From Ruminococcus sp. (GTDB lineage: Bacteria > Bacillota > Clostridia > Oscillospirales > Ruminococcaceae): a stretch of DNA of 64,000 nucleotides. Of the stretch, positions 1 to 8,827 are shown in pieces (within the stretch, counting starts at the first letter, position 1; every line of letters starts with the position of its first letter). The notes below the pieces were generated by a model, which made no database searches, was not told the DNA's origin, and saw only the letters and a list, made by a program, of their open reading frames with translations. Where the stretch lies: contig JAFWSI010000024.1 of the NCBI GenBank assembly GCA_017519415.1, positions 62,001 through 126,000 of the forward strand, read 5' to 3'. The position numbers and the translations under genes were made by a program.

Positions 1-423
1 CACGACGGCGGAGTTGTCGGTATCGCAGAGCAGAAGAGCTCGGATATGGATAACCGTCTCGGACTTTTCAACGAGAGCGACAATGCCGTATGCCTGTCCA
101 TACACCAGAATCAGTTTACCGATCCTAAGTACAGCGGCGCCCAGATGTTCTATTCCAATAACAACAAAGCCAGCGAGACCCTTGCCCGGGCGCTACAGGA
201 GCGCTTCCGCAGTATGCTCCAGCCCGATAATGAGAGAGAGATAAAGCTCTGCGGAAAGGAGCTGTTCCTGTGCTATTACAGCAGCAATCCCACGGTAATG
301 GCAGAGTGCGGCTTCCTTTCAAATCCGGAGGAAGCGGCAATGCTCAATACCGACGAGTACCGCGGGAAGGTGGCGTTCACTCTCCTTGCGGGGATAAACG
401 ACTTTGTGAACTGCAAAAAATAG
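1..423 (+). CDS. cwlD: N-acetylmuramoyl-L-alanine amidase, CwlD-like (5' end missing)
   Basis: This is the C-terminal part of a zinc-dependent Amidase_3 enzyme that cuts the bond between muramic acid and the peptide in peptidoglycan. The reading frame is open from base 1, so the N-terminus lies outside the window. Visible family motifs are SIHQNQF (the second metal-ligand region), GAQMFY, and the C-terminal ECGFLSNPEEA block that carries the catalytic Glu. The ending YRGKVAFTLLAGINDF is typical of the CwlD subgroup. It is followed by a separate promoter for the next gene, so it is probably last in its unit. Family assignment is firm; the sporulation-specific CwlD role is inferred. Confidence 0.88.
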   Translation, partial: HDGGVVGIAEQKSSDMDNRLGLFNESDNAVCLSIHQNQFTDPKYSGAQMFYSNNNKASETLARALQERFRSMLQPDNEREIKLCGKELFLCYYSSNPTVMAECGFLSNPEEAAMLNTDEYRGKVAFTLLAGINDFVNCKK

Positions 424-465
424 AAGAGCTATCATAAAAGCCTTCAAAATGTTACCGTTTTGTAG

Positions 466-494
466 TTGAAAAAAAGCGCTCCCTGTGTTAATAT
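466..494 (+). promoter_or_regulatory. sigma-A type promoter for the lipoprotein gene
   Basis: TTGAAA at 466-471 and TAATAT at 489-494 are separated by 17 bases. It lies about 85 bases upstream of the lipoprotein start. Confidence 0.5.
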
Positions 495-578
495 TATAAC
501 GGACCGCAGAAAAGACATGGCAGTCCGGCCGCAGCCGTTATAAGGCAGGCCTACAATAATATTACAGGAGCGATAAAA

Positions 579-1193
579 ATGAAAAAAATACTTGCCGCCG
601 CACTGATACTCTCAATGCTGCTCTGCGGCTGCGGAAAAGAAAAAGGCAGCTCTGAAAGCAAGGGCTCAGACACACAACCAACAACAGCAGCTTCCGAACA
701 GAAGGAAACTACAACTGCGGAGACACCTGACCACACAGAGACGACCTCCGCCAATGTGACCACGACCGCAGAAGCAGCCGAAACGACTGCCGGCACCGCT
801 GAGGAGACTCCGGAGGAAACGCAGACAGGCACGGTCTCTCTCAATAACGACCCCTTTGAGGGACTTTATGTTGAGGAGGTCGCTCATAACGGCACACTCT
901 CCGTTGACCGTCAGGGCGATATATACAAGGTGCATATCGGTTTCAAGGATTCGGCAGCGGTATATCACGACTGGTATTTCACAGGCGAGTTTGACGGCAG
1001 ACAGGTGCTGCGCTATAATAACTGCTTAAAGAGCACCGTTACCTACAGCGAGGACGGCTCCGCAGACAGCGTGCAGGATTACACCGACGGAACAGGCTAT
1101 ATCAGGATCTCCGAGGAGGGCACCAAAACAGGCCTTATATGGGTCGATGACAAGGAAGACGCAGGCTCAGGCGTATTCTTCGTAAAGCAATAA
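579..1193 (+). CDS. hypothetical lipoprotein with Thr/Glu-rich linker
   Basis: The protein of 204 residues begins with a lipoprotein signal peptide: basic start, hydrophobic run and lipobox LCGC with the lipidated Cys at residue 18. After it comes a low-complexity stretch rich in Thr, Glu and Ser (about residues 20-85), a likely spacer across the cell wall. The last 115 residues form a compact domain with beta-type patterning (VHIGFKDSAAVYHDWYF and following). I do not recognise the domain. The start is supported by AGGAG at 566-570. It should be tethered to the outer face of the membrane; its function is unknown. Confidence 0.8.
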   Translation: MKKILAAALILSMLLCGCGKEKGSSESKGSDTQPTTAASEQKETTTAETPDHTETTSANVTTTAEAAETTAGTAEETPEETQTGTVSLNNDPFEGLYVEEVAHNGTLSVDRQGDIYKVHIGFKDSAAVYHDWYFTGEFDGRQVLRYNNCLKSTVTYSEDGSADSVQDYTDGTGYIRISEEGTKTGLIWVDDKEDAGSGVFFVKQ

Positions 1194-1235
1194 GTAAGCT
1201 TCACGGATTATTATCCGGCAGCACGGAGGATGGTC

Positions 1236-1505
1236 ATGGAAAAGATACGCAGACATATCATATTCTACGGATGTGTTCAGGGCGTGGGATTCAGGTGGAA
1301 GGCCAAGCATACCGCAGTCAGGTACGGCATATCAGGCTGGGTACGCAACCTTGATGACGGCTCCGTGGAAATGGAAGCCGAGGGCACTCCCCGCGACATC
1401 GACGACCTGACGGAAACCCTCAGGAATCACAGCTGGGGAAGCGTGGAACGGACAGAGGAAAGGGACATACCCGTACACGGAGACTACAGCTTTGAGGTCA
1501 GATGA
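1236..1505 (+). CDS. acyP: acylphosphatase
   Basis: A small enzyme of 89 residues that hydrolyses acyl phosphates to carboxylate and phosphate in the cytoplasm. It shows the family signature GCVQGVGFRWKAK, with the catalytic Arg in the GVGFR loop, and the GWVRNLDDGSVE block holding the catalytic Asn. Length matches the family. The ATG at 1236 is preferred over the one at 1230 because GGAGG at 1225-1229 leaves six bases before it. It follows the lipoprotein by 42 bases and may be co-transcribed with it; no functional link is evident. Confidence 0.93.
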   Translation: MEKIRRHIIFYGCVQGVGFRWKAKHTAVRYGISGWVRNLDDGSVEMEAEGTPRDIDDLTETLRNHSWGSVERTEERDIPVHGDYSFEVR

Positions 1506-1521
1506 CATACCCGAAATAAGC

Positions 1522-1549
1522 AGGCCCCGCTGCAATAGCAGCGGGGCCT
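1522..1549. terminator. bidirectional terminator
   Basis: A perfect 12-bp stem (1522-1533 with 1538-1549) with loop AATA lies between the convergent acyP and beta-helix genes. Confidence 0.75.
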
Positions 1550-1555
1550 CTGTTA

Positions 1556-4411
1556 TTATCCGAAGGACTTTATCTCGCCCATGATGAATCGTTTCAGGAG
1601 TACAAGGTCTTCCTCGCCGATGACGCCGTCTCCGTTTACGTCGGCTGCGTCAAAGCGCTCTGCGTCGCCGTCGTCAGCAGCTCTGCGCATCTGCACCAGA
1701 TCGTATATATCCACAGCTCCGTCGCCGTTAAGGTCGCCGGGTATAACTTCAGCCGCAGGAGTATTGGGCTTCCACCAGTTCAGATTGAAGAGATAGCTGT
1801 CTCCGCCCGTAAATACAAGATACACATCATGGCTGCCTGTCACAGGCTCTGTATTGCAGCTGCTCGTAGTCCAGTCCTGCCAGCCGCCTGTGTTTGCCAC
1901 ATCTGCCCTGCCTATGAGCTTTCCGTCCGCACTGTCAAGTCTTACCTCGATAGTGCCGCCCGAGCCGTTTGAAGCTACGCGGAAGTCTATTTTATCTGCT
2001 CCTGTAAGGTCTATATCCCTGAAGCCGATATAGTCGCCGTCCTCGATGTAGCCAACATCTGTGCCGCCCTCCGAGCAGTTCTCTGTGTCGATACCCGACT
2101 TGAAGTCGCAGTCCTCGGCCTCGATAACGCCGTCAGCCTCCGCACTTCCCGTGCCCTTGAGCCGCAGCAGGTGCGAGGACTTGCTCAGCACCCTGCCGCC
2201 TGCGTCAAGAACGTATATCCTGTACTCGCCCTCCTTGGAAGGAGTCTTTATTGAGCCTGCCGTACCTCTTGCCTTGGTCATGTCAGCTCCCGCTGTGAAG
2301 TCAGTCGTGCCGTCGGGAGCTATCCATACTGTGCCGTCAACCTTTCTGACAGGCAGCTTGCTGCCGCAGGTGGTTTCGCAGCTTGCGGGAAAAGCGTAAT
2401 CCGCCGCGGATTTCAGCCATGCGGGCATGAGGCTCCGGTACTCGTCGGAGATACCCGAATTGAGACATACCCTGTACTGCCGGAACGGCCACACATTATC
2501 CGATACCACGATCGGAGCATCTATATCGCTGTAGGGCGGATTCTTGCCCATTTTGTTCACTGTGGCATAGGTGCGCTTTATGGTGAGGTGGTGCTTGTCG
2601 CCGTATTCCTCGCAGTTTATCGTATAGGTAACGTCGGGACTTATCTCGAGGACGTTGTCGTTCTCCTCGATATATGTGGTCCCCTCGTCGTTGTGAAGAC
2701 CGTAGGTAGGAGCTCCGAAGCCTCCCGCGGGTATGCCCTGTATATAGTTCTCGTTGATAACAGTTCCCGGCATCTGACCTATGGTATAGATACCGCCGCT
2801 GTCGTGGAGACGGTTAAGGGAGTTGATGACCCTGTTATAGCATATCTGATTGTCGCGGCAGGTGGTGCTGTCCTTGAAATTGCACCAGCCCCAGCCAAGG
2901 TGGATACCGTTATATGCGGTCTTTTCGATAGTGTTGCTGAGTATCCTCACGGAATCCACGAAGTACGCCGTTATGGCGGCACAGCCGCCGAAGCCGTGAA
3001 CAACGCTTATATCATAGAGAAGATTTTCCGTGATGAGGTCGTTTTTACACAGCCCCTCAACGCCCTTGGGGAACTTCTCACGGTTGTTATCGGTCTTGTC
3101 GCCTATGTAGATATGCTGAGGGTGTCCCACAGTGATACCGCTGGAGGTGATGTCGGTAACGAAGTTTCCCCGCACCTCCGAATCCACAACATCGTTGGTC
3201 ATGGAGATACCGTCCGCACCCGTATGCTTCACCACATTGCCGATGAGCTTTATGTTGCTGCTGCTCGTAATATGAATAGCCGCAGGGAGAGTATCCACCA
3301 TTTCGTAATTCTTGGAATGCCAGTTGGAATCAGCAAAGGCTGTATAGGTCTGAGCCGCCTGACAGGTGGTCTTGCCGTGAGAGCCGGCGACCTCCGTCAG
3401 CTGATAGTCCGTATTTGCAAAGGTAATGCCGCTGAAGCTGATATTGCTGACGCGGTCAGAGGTGGAATTTCCCGCTATCCTTATAAGTCCGTCCGCTACG
3501 GGAGCTTCAACGTCTGCCGCAGTCATATCCTCGCCGCTGCGGGGATAGTAGTACAGCATCTTTTCCGTCTTGTCGAAGTAGAATTCCCCCTCGCTGTCCA
3601 CGAAAGAAAAGGCATTGTAAAGGGTATGGGTGCCGCTGGTGGTGAAGCCTGCTCCCCAGCCTGGAGTCTGGGCTATAGCGCCGTAGGGCTGCTGCATGAG
3701 GAGTATCATACTGCCGCCGTCGTATTTAATATCCCTTGAGCAGACTATATTCTCGTTCCATGTAGTGCCGTTCACCACCTCAAGGTCATCGAAATTGGAG
3801 GTTATCCTCGGCACAGAGCCTGCATCATAGACTATGCCGTCACTCTTTTTTCCTGAGTCCCATGCCCAGTCCGCCTGACCTGCCTGTATGTAGTAATCCC
3901 CGTAGCCGCCATTTGCCTGTACCTGAACGCTGCCCATATCTGCGCGGCGGTCGTTGACATAAAGGTTGCGGAGCTTATAGTCTCTGTCCAGAGGCGCAGC
4001 CCAGAGCTTGTCGTTGTACTTCTTCCAGCCTGTGACCCTTGCGGCACCGTTAATAACGGGAGCTTCTCCCTCACAGGCCTCATACCTGACGGTAAATCCG
4101 CCGGTGCCCGAGTCCCGCGTGTCGAACTCCACGGGCTTTGTGATACGGTAGTCCCCGCCGCGGAGATAAACAACGATGTCTCCTGTCATATTGCCGTTGA
4201 CTGCGCGTACTGCGTCACGGGCCTTTTCCAGCGTTGCAAAGGGAGCCCCTGCCGAGCCGTCGCCGCTGTCGCTACCGTCTGGCGATACATAGAATACAGC
4301 CTGTATCCCGTCCTCCGCACGGACATCTGCCGCAAAACCGCCTGTATTCAGCGCAGAAATCGCCGAAACAGCGCTCACGATGACAGCTGTTCCTTTCAGT
4401 CCTTTGATCAT
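1556..4411 (-). CDS. secreted beta-helix glycoside hydrolase-like protein with CBM6 and dockerin
   Basis: An exported protein of 951 residues. After a signal peptide (about 1-30) comes a right-handed parallel beta-helix region of roughly 600 residues, opening with FYVSPDGSDSGDGS and ending in repeated turns such as SSNIKLIGNVVKHTGADG. This resembles GH141/GH120-type enzymes that act on plant hemicellulose or pectin. About residues 765-890 look like a CBM6 carbohydrate-binding module (VIEAEDCDF, YIEDGDYIGF, LNWWKP). The C-terminus is a two-repeat dockerin (GDLNGDGAVDIYDLVQMRR, DVNGDGVIGEEDLVLLKRF), so it should dock on a cellulosome scaffold. ATG at 4411 is chosen over TTG at 4417 because AAGGAGG sits eight bases upstream. 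Architecture is clear; substrate is inferred. A possible extended -10 lies at 4542-4547. Confidence 0.85.
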   Translation of the reverse strand: MIKGLKGTAVIVSAVSAISALNTGGFAADVRAEDGIQAVFYVSPDGSDSGDGSAGAPFATLEKARDAVRAVNGNMTGDIVVYLRGGDYRITKPVEFDTRDSGTGGFTVRYEACEGEAPVINGAARVTGWKKYNDKLWAAPLDRDYKLRNLYVNDRRADMGSVQVQANGGYGDYYIQAGQADWAWDSGKKSDGIVYDAGSVPRITSNFDDLEVVNGTTWNENIVCSRDIKYDGGSMILLMQQPYGAIAQTPGWGAGFTTSGTHTLYNAFSFVDSEGEFYFDKTEKMLYYYPRSGEDMTAADVEAPVADGLIRIAGNSTSDRVSNISFSGITFANTDYQLTEVAGSHGKTTCQAAQTYTAFADSNWHSKNYEMVDTLPAAIHITSSSNIKLIGNVVKHTGADGISMTNDVVDSEVRGNFVTDITSSGITVGHPQHIYIGDKTDNNREKFPKGVEGLCKNDLITENLLYDISVVHGFGGCAAITAYFVDSVRILSNTIEKTAYNGIHLGWGWCNFKDSTTCRDNQICYNRVINSLNRLHDSGGIYTIGQMPGTVINENYIQGIPAGGFGAPTYGLHNDEGTTYIEENDNVLEISPDVTYTINCEEYGDKHHLTIKRTYATVNKMGKNPPYSDIDAPIVVSDNVWPFRQYRVCLNSGISDEYRSLMPAWLKSAADYAFPASCETTCGSKLPVRKVDGTVWIAPDGTTDFTAGADMTKARGTAGSIKTPSKEGEYRIYVLDAGGRVLSKSSHLLRLKGTGSAEADGVIEAEDCDFKSGIDTENCSEGGTDVGYIEDGDYIGFRDIDLTGADKIDFRVASNGSGGTIEVRLDSADGKLIGRADVANTGGWQDWTTSSCNTEPVTGSHDVYLVFTGGDSYLFNLNWWKPNTPAAEVIPGDLNGDGAVDIYDLVQMRRAADDGDAERFDAADVNGDGVIGEEDLVLLKRFIMGEIKSFG

Positions 4412-4654
4412 ATTCAATTCCTCCTTCTATATCAATCCCCGTTCTTTTTATTTAATCTGAGGATCAATTATTAAACCTTAATACCCCATTGCACGTTCCT
4501 GCATTTTGTATATATTCAACATTTTATTTGTGTATACGTTTATTATATCATTTTATTCATGCACAATAATACAACAATAATGACCTTTACGGTAATATTC
4601 TCTCCTTTCCGGAAATCCCGGCCGATTATTTAATTAAATTACCGTTTACAGATA

Positions 4655-4682
4655 AAAAGGGCGGCATCAACGCCGCCCTTTT
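4655..4682 (-). terminator. terminator of the feo unit
   Basis: An 11-bp stem (4655-4665 with 4672-4682), loop ATCAAC, followed on the minus strand by a T run. It overlaps the stop codon of the small FeoB-associated gene. Confidence 0.75.
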
Positions 4683-4837
4683 GTATCATCATCTTTCTTA
4701 TAACGGCAGCCGATGCAGCCGGAGCAATTCCCGCCGCAGCCTCTGCCGTCTTTTTTATTGCGTATGCACACCGTCACCGCCGCAAGAAATGCCGCCGCGA
4801 TAAGGACGATAAGGATAATATCAACAATATTCATCAT
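4667..4837 (-). CDS. FeoB-associated Cys-rich membrane protein
   Basis: A protein of 56 residues with one N-terminal membrane segment (NIVDIILIVLIAAAFLAAV) and a cytoplasmic tail containing the Cys cluster CGGNCSGCIGC. Small proteins of this kind regularly follow feoB in Firmicutes and are thought to assist Fe(II) uptake, though their exact role is not settled. The start ATG at 4837 overlaps the feoB stop codon (ATGATGA), which implies translational coupling. A longer in-frame start at 4927 would run inside feoB and is not supported. Confidence 0.87.
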   Translation of the reverse strand: MMNIVDIILIVLIAAAFLAAVTVCIRNKKDGRGCGGNCSGCIGCRYKKDDDTKGRR

Positions 4838-7185
4838 ACCGCTCCTGCCGCAATGCCTATGAGCCTTACTATGACAGCCGCCGCCCATGCAATGGCACAC
4901 TGCCATACAACCACTGCCAGCGCCCATTTTTTACCCAGCTCTCTCCTGATAGAAGCCACTGCCGCCACACAGGGAGTATAAAGCAGTGAGAATACCAGCA
5001 GCGAGGCTGCCGAAAGGGACGACATTGACGCTTCCACGCCGTTGCCGTAAAGTATCCCGAGGGTGGATACCACGCTCTCCTTGGCCATGAAGCCGCTCAC
5101 CAGCGATACTATGATACGCCAGTCTCCGAGGCCTGCGGGCTTCATTACGGGAGCGGCAAGTCCTGCCGCTCTTGCAAGTATGCTCTCCTCCGCATTTTCG
5201 ACTATATTCAGGTGCAGGTCGAAATGCTGCAGGAACCATACACAGATAGTTGCAACGAGTATGACCGTAAAGGCTCTCTGAAGGAAATCCTTTGCCTTTT
5301 CCCAGAGTAGCTGAGCTACGTTCCTTGCGCCGGGCAGACGGTAATTCGGCAGCTCCATGACAAAGGGCACTGCCTCGCCGCGGAAAAGGAATCCCTTATA
5401 GAAATAAGCCGCAAGTATACCCGTCACTATGCCGAGAAGATACAGTCCTATCATTATCAGGCCGCCCCTCTTGGGGAAAAAGGCGTTGACAAAGAAGGCG
5501 TATATAGGCAGCTTCGCCGTACAGCTCATAAAGGGCGTAAGGAGTATGGTCATTTTTCTGTCCCTCTCGCTGGGGAGGGTGCGTGTAGCCATTACCGCAG
5601 GCACGGAGCAGCCGAAGCCTATGAGCATCGGCACTATGCTTCTTCCCGAAAGGCCTATCTTTCGCAGGAGCTTGTCCATGAAGAAGGCAACACGTGCGAT
5701 ATATCCGCTGTCCTCCAGCAGGGACAGGAAGAAGAAAAGAGTAACGATAACGGGAAGGAAGCTGAGAACGCTTCCCACGCCCGCAAAGATACCGTCAATG
5801 ACGAGGCTGTGTATTGTACTGTTCACGTCCGCTCTCACAAGAGCCCTGTCTGTGACGGCCGTGAGCCTGTCTATGCCCCCTTCAAGGAGCCCCTGCATCC
5901 ATGCGCCGATAACGTTGAAGGTGAGCCAGAACACCAGTCCCATAATGAGGATAAAGGCAGGGATAGCAGTATATTTTCCCGTAAGGACACTGTCTATCCT
6001 GCGGCTCCTTATGTGCTCCCTGCTCTCGGTTGGCTTGGTGACCGCCTCCTCGCAGAGCTTCTGTATGAATGTAAAGCGCATATCCGCAATAGCCGCGCTC
6101 CTGTCCAGTTCCCTCTCCTTTTCCAGCTGCATTACGATATGGTCTATCATCTCCTCCTCGTTCCTGTCAAGGGAGAGCTTCGAGATTATCAGAGGGTCGT
6201 TCTCGATGACCTTGCAGGCAGCAAAGCGTATGGGGAGCTCCGCCTGCTCGGCATGATCCTCGATAAGATGAGAGATACCGTGTATGCAGCGGTGTACAGC
6301 GCCGCCGTTTTTACTCTTGCCGCAGAAGTCTGTCTCCACGGGCCGCTCCTGATATTTGGCGACATGGAGGGCGTGCTCGATAAGCTCCTCTATGCCCTCG
6401 TTCTTGGCAGCCGAGATAGGAACAACAGGGACTCCGAGGAAGTGCTCCATGCGGTTGACGTCAATGCCGCCGCCGTTGGCCGAGAGCTCGTCCATCATAT
6501 TCAGCGCCACGACCATAGGGATATTCATCTCTATGAGCTGCATGGTGAGGTAGAGATTTCTTTCTATATTTGTAACGTCCACAATGTTTATTATGGCGTG
6601 GGGCTTCTCGTCGAGGACAAAATTCCTCGAAACTATCTCCTCGCTGCTGTAGGGCGACATGGAATATATGCCCGGCAGGTCGGTGATAACGGTATCCTCG
6701 TGGTCTTTTATTGCGCCGTCCTTCCTGTCAACAGTAACACCGGGAAAATTGCCGACGTGCTGCTTTGAGCCGGTGAGCCTGTTGAAAAGAGTGGTCTTTC
6801 CGCAGTTCTGATTGCCCACGAGAGCAAATCTCATCGTCGTACCCTCGGGCAGCGGAGTCCCGTCGCCCTTGGCGTGGAATTTTCCGCCCTCGCCGAGACC
6901 GGGGTGGAATATCTTCTTCTTTTTCTCTGCCTTTTTTTCTGCGATGTCCTTCTTCTCCCCTGCTGGAGCTACCTCTATCTGCTCTGCGTCCGCAAGACGG
7001 AGCGTGAGCTCGTAGCCGTGGAGCCTCAGCTCCACAGGATCTCCCATGGGCGCGTACTTTATCAGTGTTATCTCGGTCCCCGGGATTATGCCCATATCGA
7101 GAAAATGCTGACGGAGAGCGCCGTTCCCGCCCAGTCTGACTACCCTGACCGTCTGACCTATCTTTGCTTCTTTAAGAGTTGACAT
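4834..7185 (-). CDS. feoB: FeoA-FeoB fusion, Fe(II) transporter
   Basis: A 783-residue ferrous iron transporter of the cytoplasmic membrane. Residues 1-75 are a FeoA (SH3-like) domain that is usually a separate protein; a Lys/Glu-rich linker joins it to the FeoB G domain (GNQNCGKT at 124-131, GNFPGVTVDRK, DLPGIYS). The C-terminal half holds the paired Gate motifs with CSVPAVMATR and SCTAKLPIYAF and multiple membrane spans ending near AAVIVRLIGIAAG. The ATG at 7185 has AAAGG eight bases upstream, better than the in-frame GTG at 7194. Transcription likely starts from the promoter at 7236-7265. Fusion of FeoA to FeoB is known in some anaerobes. Confidence 0.96.
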   Translation of the reverse strand: MSTLKEAKIGQTVRVVRLGGNGALRQHFLDMGIIPGTEITLIKYAPMGDPVELRLHGYELTLRLADAEQIEVAPAGEKKDIAEKKAEKKKKIFHPGLGEGGKFHAKGDGTPLPEGTTMRFALVGNQNCGKTTLFNRLTGSKQHVGNFPGVTVDRKDGAIKDHEDTVITDLPGIYSMSPYSSEEIVSRNFVLDEKPHAIINIVDVTNIERNLYLTMQLIEMNIPMVVALNMMDELSANGGGIDVNRMEHFLGVPVVPISAAKNEGIEELIEHALHVAKYQERPVETDFCGKSKNGGAVHRCIHGISHLIEDHAEQAELPIRFAACKVIENDPLIISKLSLDRNEEEMIDHIVMQLEKERELDRSAAIADMRFTFIQKLCEEAVTKPTESREHIRSRRIDSVLTGKYTAIPAFILIMGLVFWLTFNVIGAWMQGLLEGGIDRLTAVTDRALVRADVNSTIHSLVIDGIFAGVGSVLSFLPVIVTLFFFLSLLEDSGYIARVAFFMDKLLRKIGLSGRSIVPMLIGFGCSVPAVMATRTLPSERDRKMTILLTPFMSCTAKLPIYAFFVNAFFPKRGGLIMIGLYLLGIVTGILAAYFYKGFLFRGEAVPFVMELPNYRLPGARNVAQLLWEKAKDFLQRAFTVILVATICVWFLQHFDLHLNIVENAEESILARAAGLAAPVMKPAGLGDWRIIVSLVSGFMAKESVVSTLGILYGNGVEASMSSLSAASLLVFSLLYTPCVAAVASIRRELGKKWALAVVVWQCAIAWAAAVIVRLIGIAAGAV

Positions 7186-7210
7186 TTCATTCACCTTTAT
7201 CCCGAACAGA

Positions 7211-7232
7211 CTTGAATTTCATATACTTCAAG
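7211..7232 (-). promoter_or_regulatory. inverted repeat, possible iron-responsive operator
   Basis: CTTGAA at 7211-7216 and TTCAAG at 7227-7232 form an inverted repeat just downstream of the feo -10 box. The position suits a repressor such as Fur or a DtxR-type regulator. Neither consensus is clearly matched, so the regulator is inference. Confidence 0.35.
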
Positions 7233-7235
7233 ATA

Positions 7236-7265
7236 ATTCTATCACACAGCAGAATTGACTGTCAA
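7236..7265 (-). promoter_or_regulatory. feo promoter
   Basis: On the minus strand, TTGACA (7260-7265) and TAGAAT (7236-7241) are 18 bases apart, about 50 bases upstream of the feoAB start. Confidence 0.65.
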
Positions 7266-7354
7266 TAAGGAGAACGGCAAGGAAATGAAGTTCTACTTTT
7301 TTGACAAAAATACTCCGAACAGACTTGTTACCATAGTATAACATTAAGGTAAAA

Positions 7355-7377
7355 AAGCTCCCCGTCAAGGGGAGCTT
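7355..7377 (-). terminator. terminator of the LRR-dockerin gene
   Basis: A 9-bp stem AAGCTCCCC/GGGGAGCTT with loop GTCAA, followed on the minus strand by six T residues. Confidence 0.8.
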
Positions 7378-7397
7378 AGTTCCGCAAGCGCTGCCGC

Positions 7398-8621
7398 TCA
7401 CTTCTTTTTCATATATTCCTCCATGGAGAGCACCTTTCCCTCTGCCGTGGAGACATAGGCATAGTAGGCAAGAATATCCGAGGCGTCCACGGAATCAATA
7501 AAGCCGTTCATATCCACATCGGCAGCTGCCTGCTGCTTTATGCCGAATCCGCCATCCTGATCGGTTGATACTCTTGCATAATACGCAAGGACCTCGGAAG
7601 CGTCCACAGCGTCAATGACTCCGTCGCCGTTGACGTCGCCGAAGGAATACTCAGCCGGCCTCTCGCCGAGAGACTCGAATCTGTACCCGTACTTTCCGGC
7701 CCAGATCTCAGCCGTCGAACCGTCATAGCCCCTGATTACTCCCGAATAGCTAATGTTATCGTTGGCGAATGTAGTTGCCCTGTCATATATTTTCGCGTCA
7801 GGAGCAAGTATGGTGACCTCCCCGAGAGCGGCACAGTTGGCGAAGGCCTGCACACCAATATCCTCCACCGATTCTGGTATGGTGACCGAGGTCAGGGAAG
7901 AACAGCTTGCAAAGGCATTATGGCCGATTCCTGTCACAGTATCGGGGATAGTAAGAGTCTTCATCAGGCTCTTTCCCCAAAAGGCATCGCTGACGATATA
8001 GGTCACACTGTCGGGTATGACAACATCCTCCCTGTCCACAGCAAACAGAAGGAGACCGTTCACGATGACGAACTGCGACTTCTTCGCCTCGGCATTTAAC
8101 CACGGGGTACCGGTAAAAGCCAATGCTCCTATATATGTCACCGACGATGGTATGGTCACATCGGAAAGGCTTTTGCACATTGCAAACGCCGAGGAGCCTA
8201 TATTCGTAACCGAATTTGGTACCACCAGCGAAGTGAGCGCCCTGCATCCGCTGAAGGAATAGGTCTCTATGGACGTGACCGTATCGGCAATAGCTACGGA
8301 CTCAAGATTGGTACAGCTGTCAAAGGACTGGCTTCCCACCGAGGTTATGCCCTTGCTGATGACTACCTTTTTTATGCTTTCCTTTTCTTCTTCCCAGGGT
8401 ATATCGTAATTTGAATTGCGGCTGTACATATCTCCCGTACCGCTGACGGTGAGAGTACCGTCGCTGTCCAGCTCCCACACTGCGTTCTTTCCGCAGGTGC
8501 CGTTGTCAATTATATACGCAGCCTCCGCAGAAAGAGTAAAAACAACTCCCGACGGCAGCGCGTTCACACCCAGAGCGAACGCCGCGCATATCAGTGCTCT
8601 GACCAGTTTTCCTGTCTTCAT
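7398..8621 (-). CDS. secreted leucine-rich repeat (BspA type) protein with dockerin
   Basis: An exported protein of 407 residues. The signal peptide (about 1-33) is followed by a short beta region and then BspA/LRR_5 repeats of about 23 residues (for example SVTNIGSSAFAMCKSLSDVT), roughly residues 85-290. The C-terminus is a dockerin with two calcium loops, GDVNGDGVIDAVDASEVLA and VDMNGFIDSVDASDILAYY. Such proteins are probably cellulosome-attached and mediate binding to proteins, glycans or host surfaces; no catalytic site is visible. AAGGAGG lies eight bases before the ATG. It is divergent from the GH11-like gene, and both have good promoters in the shared intergenic space. Confidence 0.88.
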   Translation of the reverse strand: MKTGKLVRALICAAFALGVNALPSGVVFTLSAEAAYIIDNGTCGKNAVWELDSDGTLTVSGTGDMYSRNSNYDIPWEEEKESIKKVVISKGITSVGSQSFDSCTNLESVAIADTVTSIETYSFSGCRALTSLVVPNSVTNIGSSAFAMCKSLSDVTIPSSVTYIGALAFTGTPWLNAEAKKSQFVIVNGLLLFAVDREDVVIPDSVTYIVSDAFWGKSLMKTLTIPDTVTGIGHNAFASCSSLTSVTIPESVEDIGVQAFANCAALGEVTILAPDAKIYDRATTFANDNISYSGVIRGYDGSTAEIWAGKYGYRFESLGERPAEYSFGDVNGDGVIDAVDASEVLAYYARVSTDQDGGFGIKQQAAADVDMNGFIDSVDASDILAYYAYVSTAEGKVLSMEEYMKKK

Positions 8622-8656
8622 AGCAATATCCTCCTTTTATAAAAGCTGGTAAGACG

Positions 8657-8685
8657 ATTATATCACAAAAAAGCGTAAAAGTCAA
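8657..8685 (-). promoter_or_regulatory. promoter of the LRR-dockerin gene
   Basis: Minus-strand TTGACT (8680-8685) and TATAAT (8657-8662) with a 17-base spacer. Confidence 0.65.
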
Positions 8686-8749
8686 AGTGACGCCGCGGAT
8701 ACTCCGGCATCGCCATACAGTTTTTTTTGATAAGACAACAAAATTGTAC

Positions 8750-8777
8750 TTGATTTTTCCACACAGATGATATATAA
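8750..8777 (+). promoter_or_regulatory. promoter of the GH11-like dockerin gene
   Basis: TTGATT (8750-8755) and TATAAT (8772-8777), 16-base spacer, about 50 bases before the GTG start. Confidence 0.6.
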
Positions 8778-8827
8778 TTTATGCATATTATATCGTGATA
8801 AATCAAACATCTAAAGGAGGCCTTAAA

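Noticed and set aside
2588-3739. Open frame of 383 codons on the plus strand
   Set aside because: It is antisense to the beta-helix gene, whose protein has a clear signal peptide, CBM6 and dockerin; the frame has no family features.
5809-6768. Open frame of 319 codons on the plus strand
   Set aside because: Antisense to feoAB, no recognisable domain, composition typical of a complementary-strand shadow.
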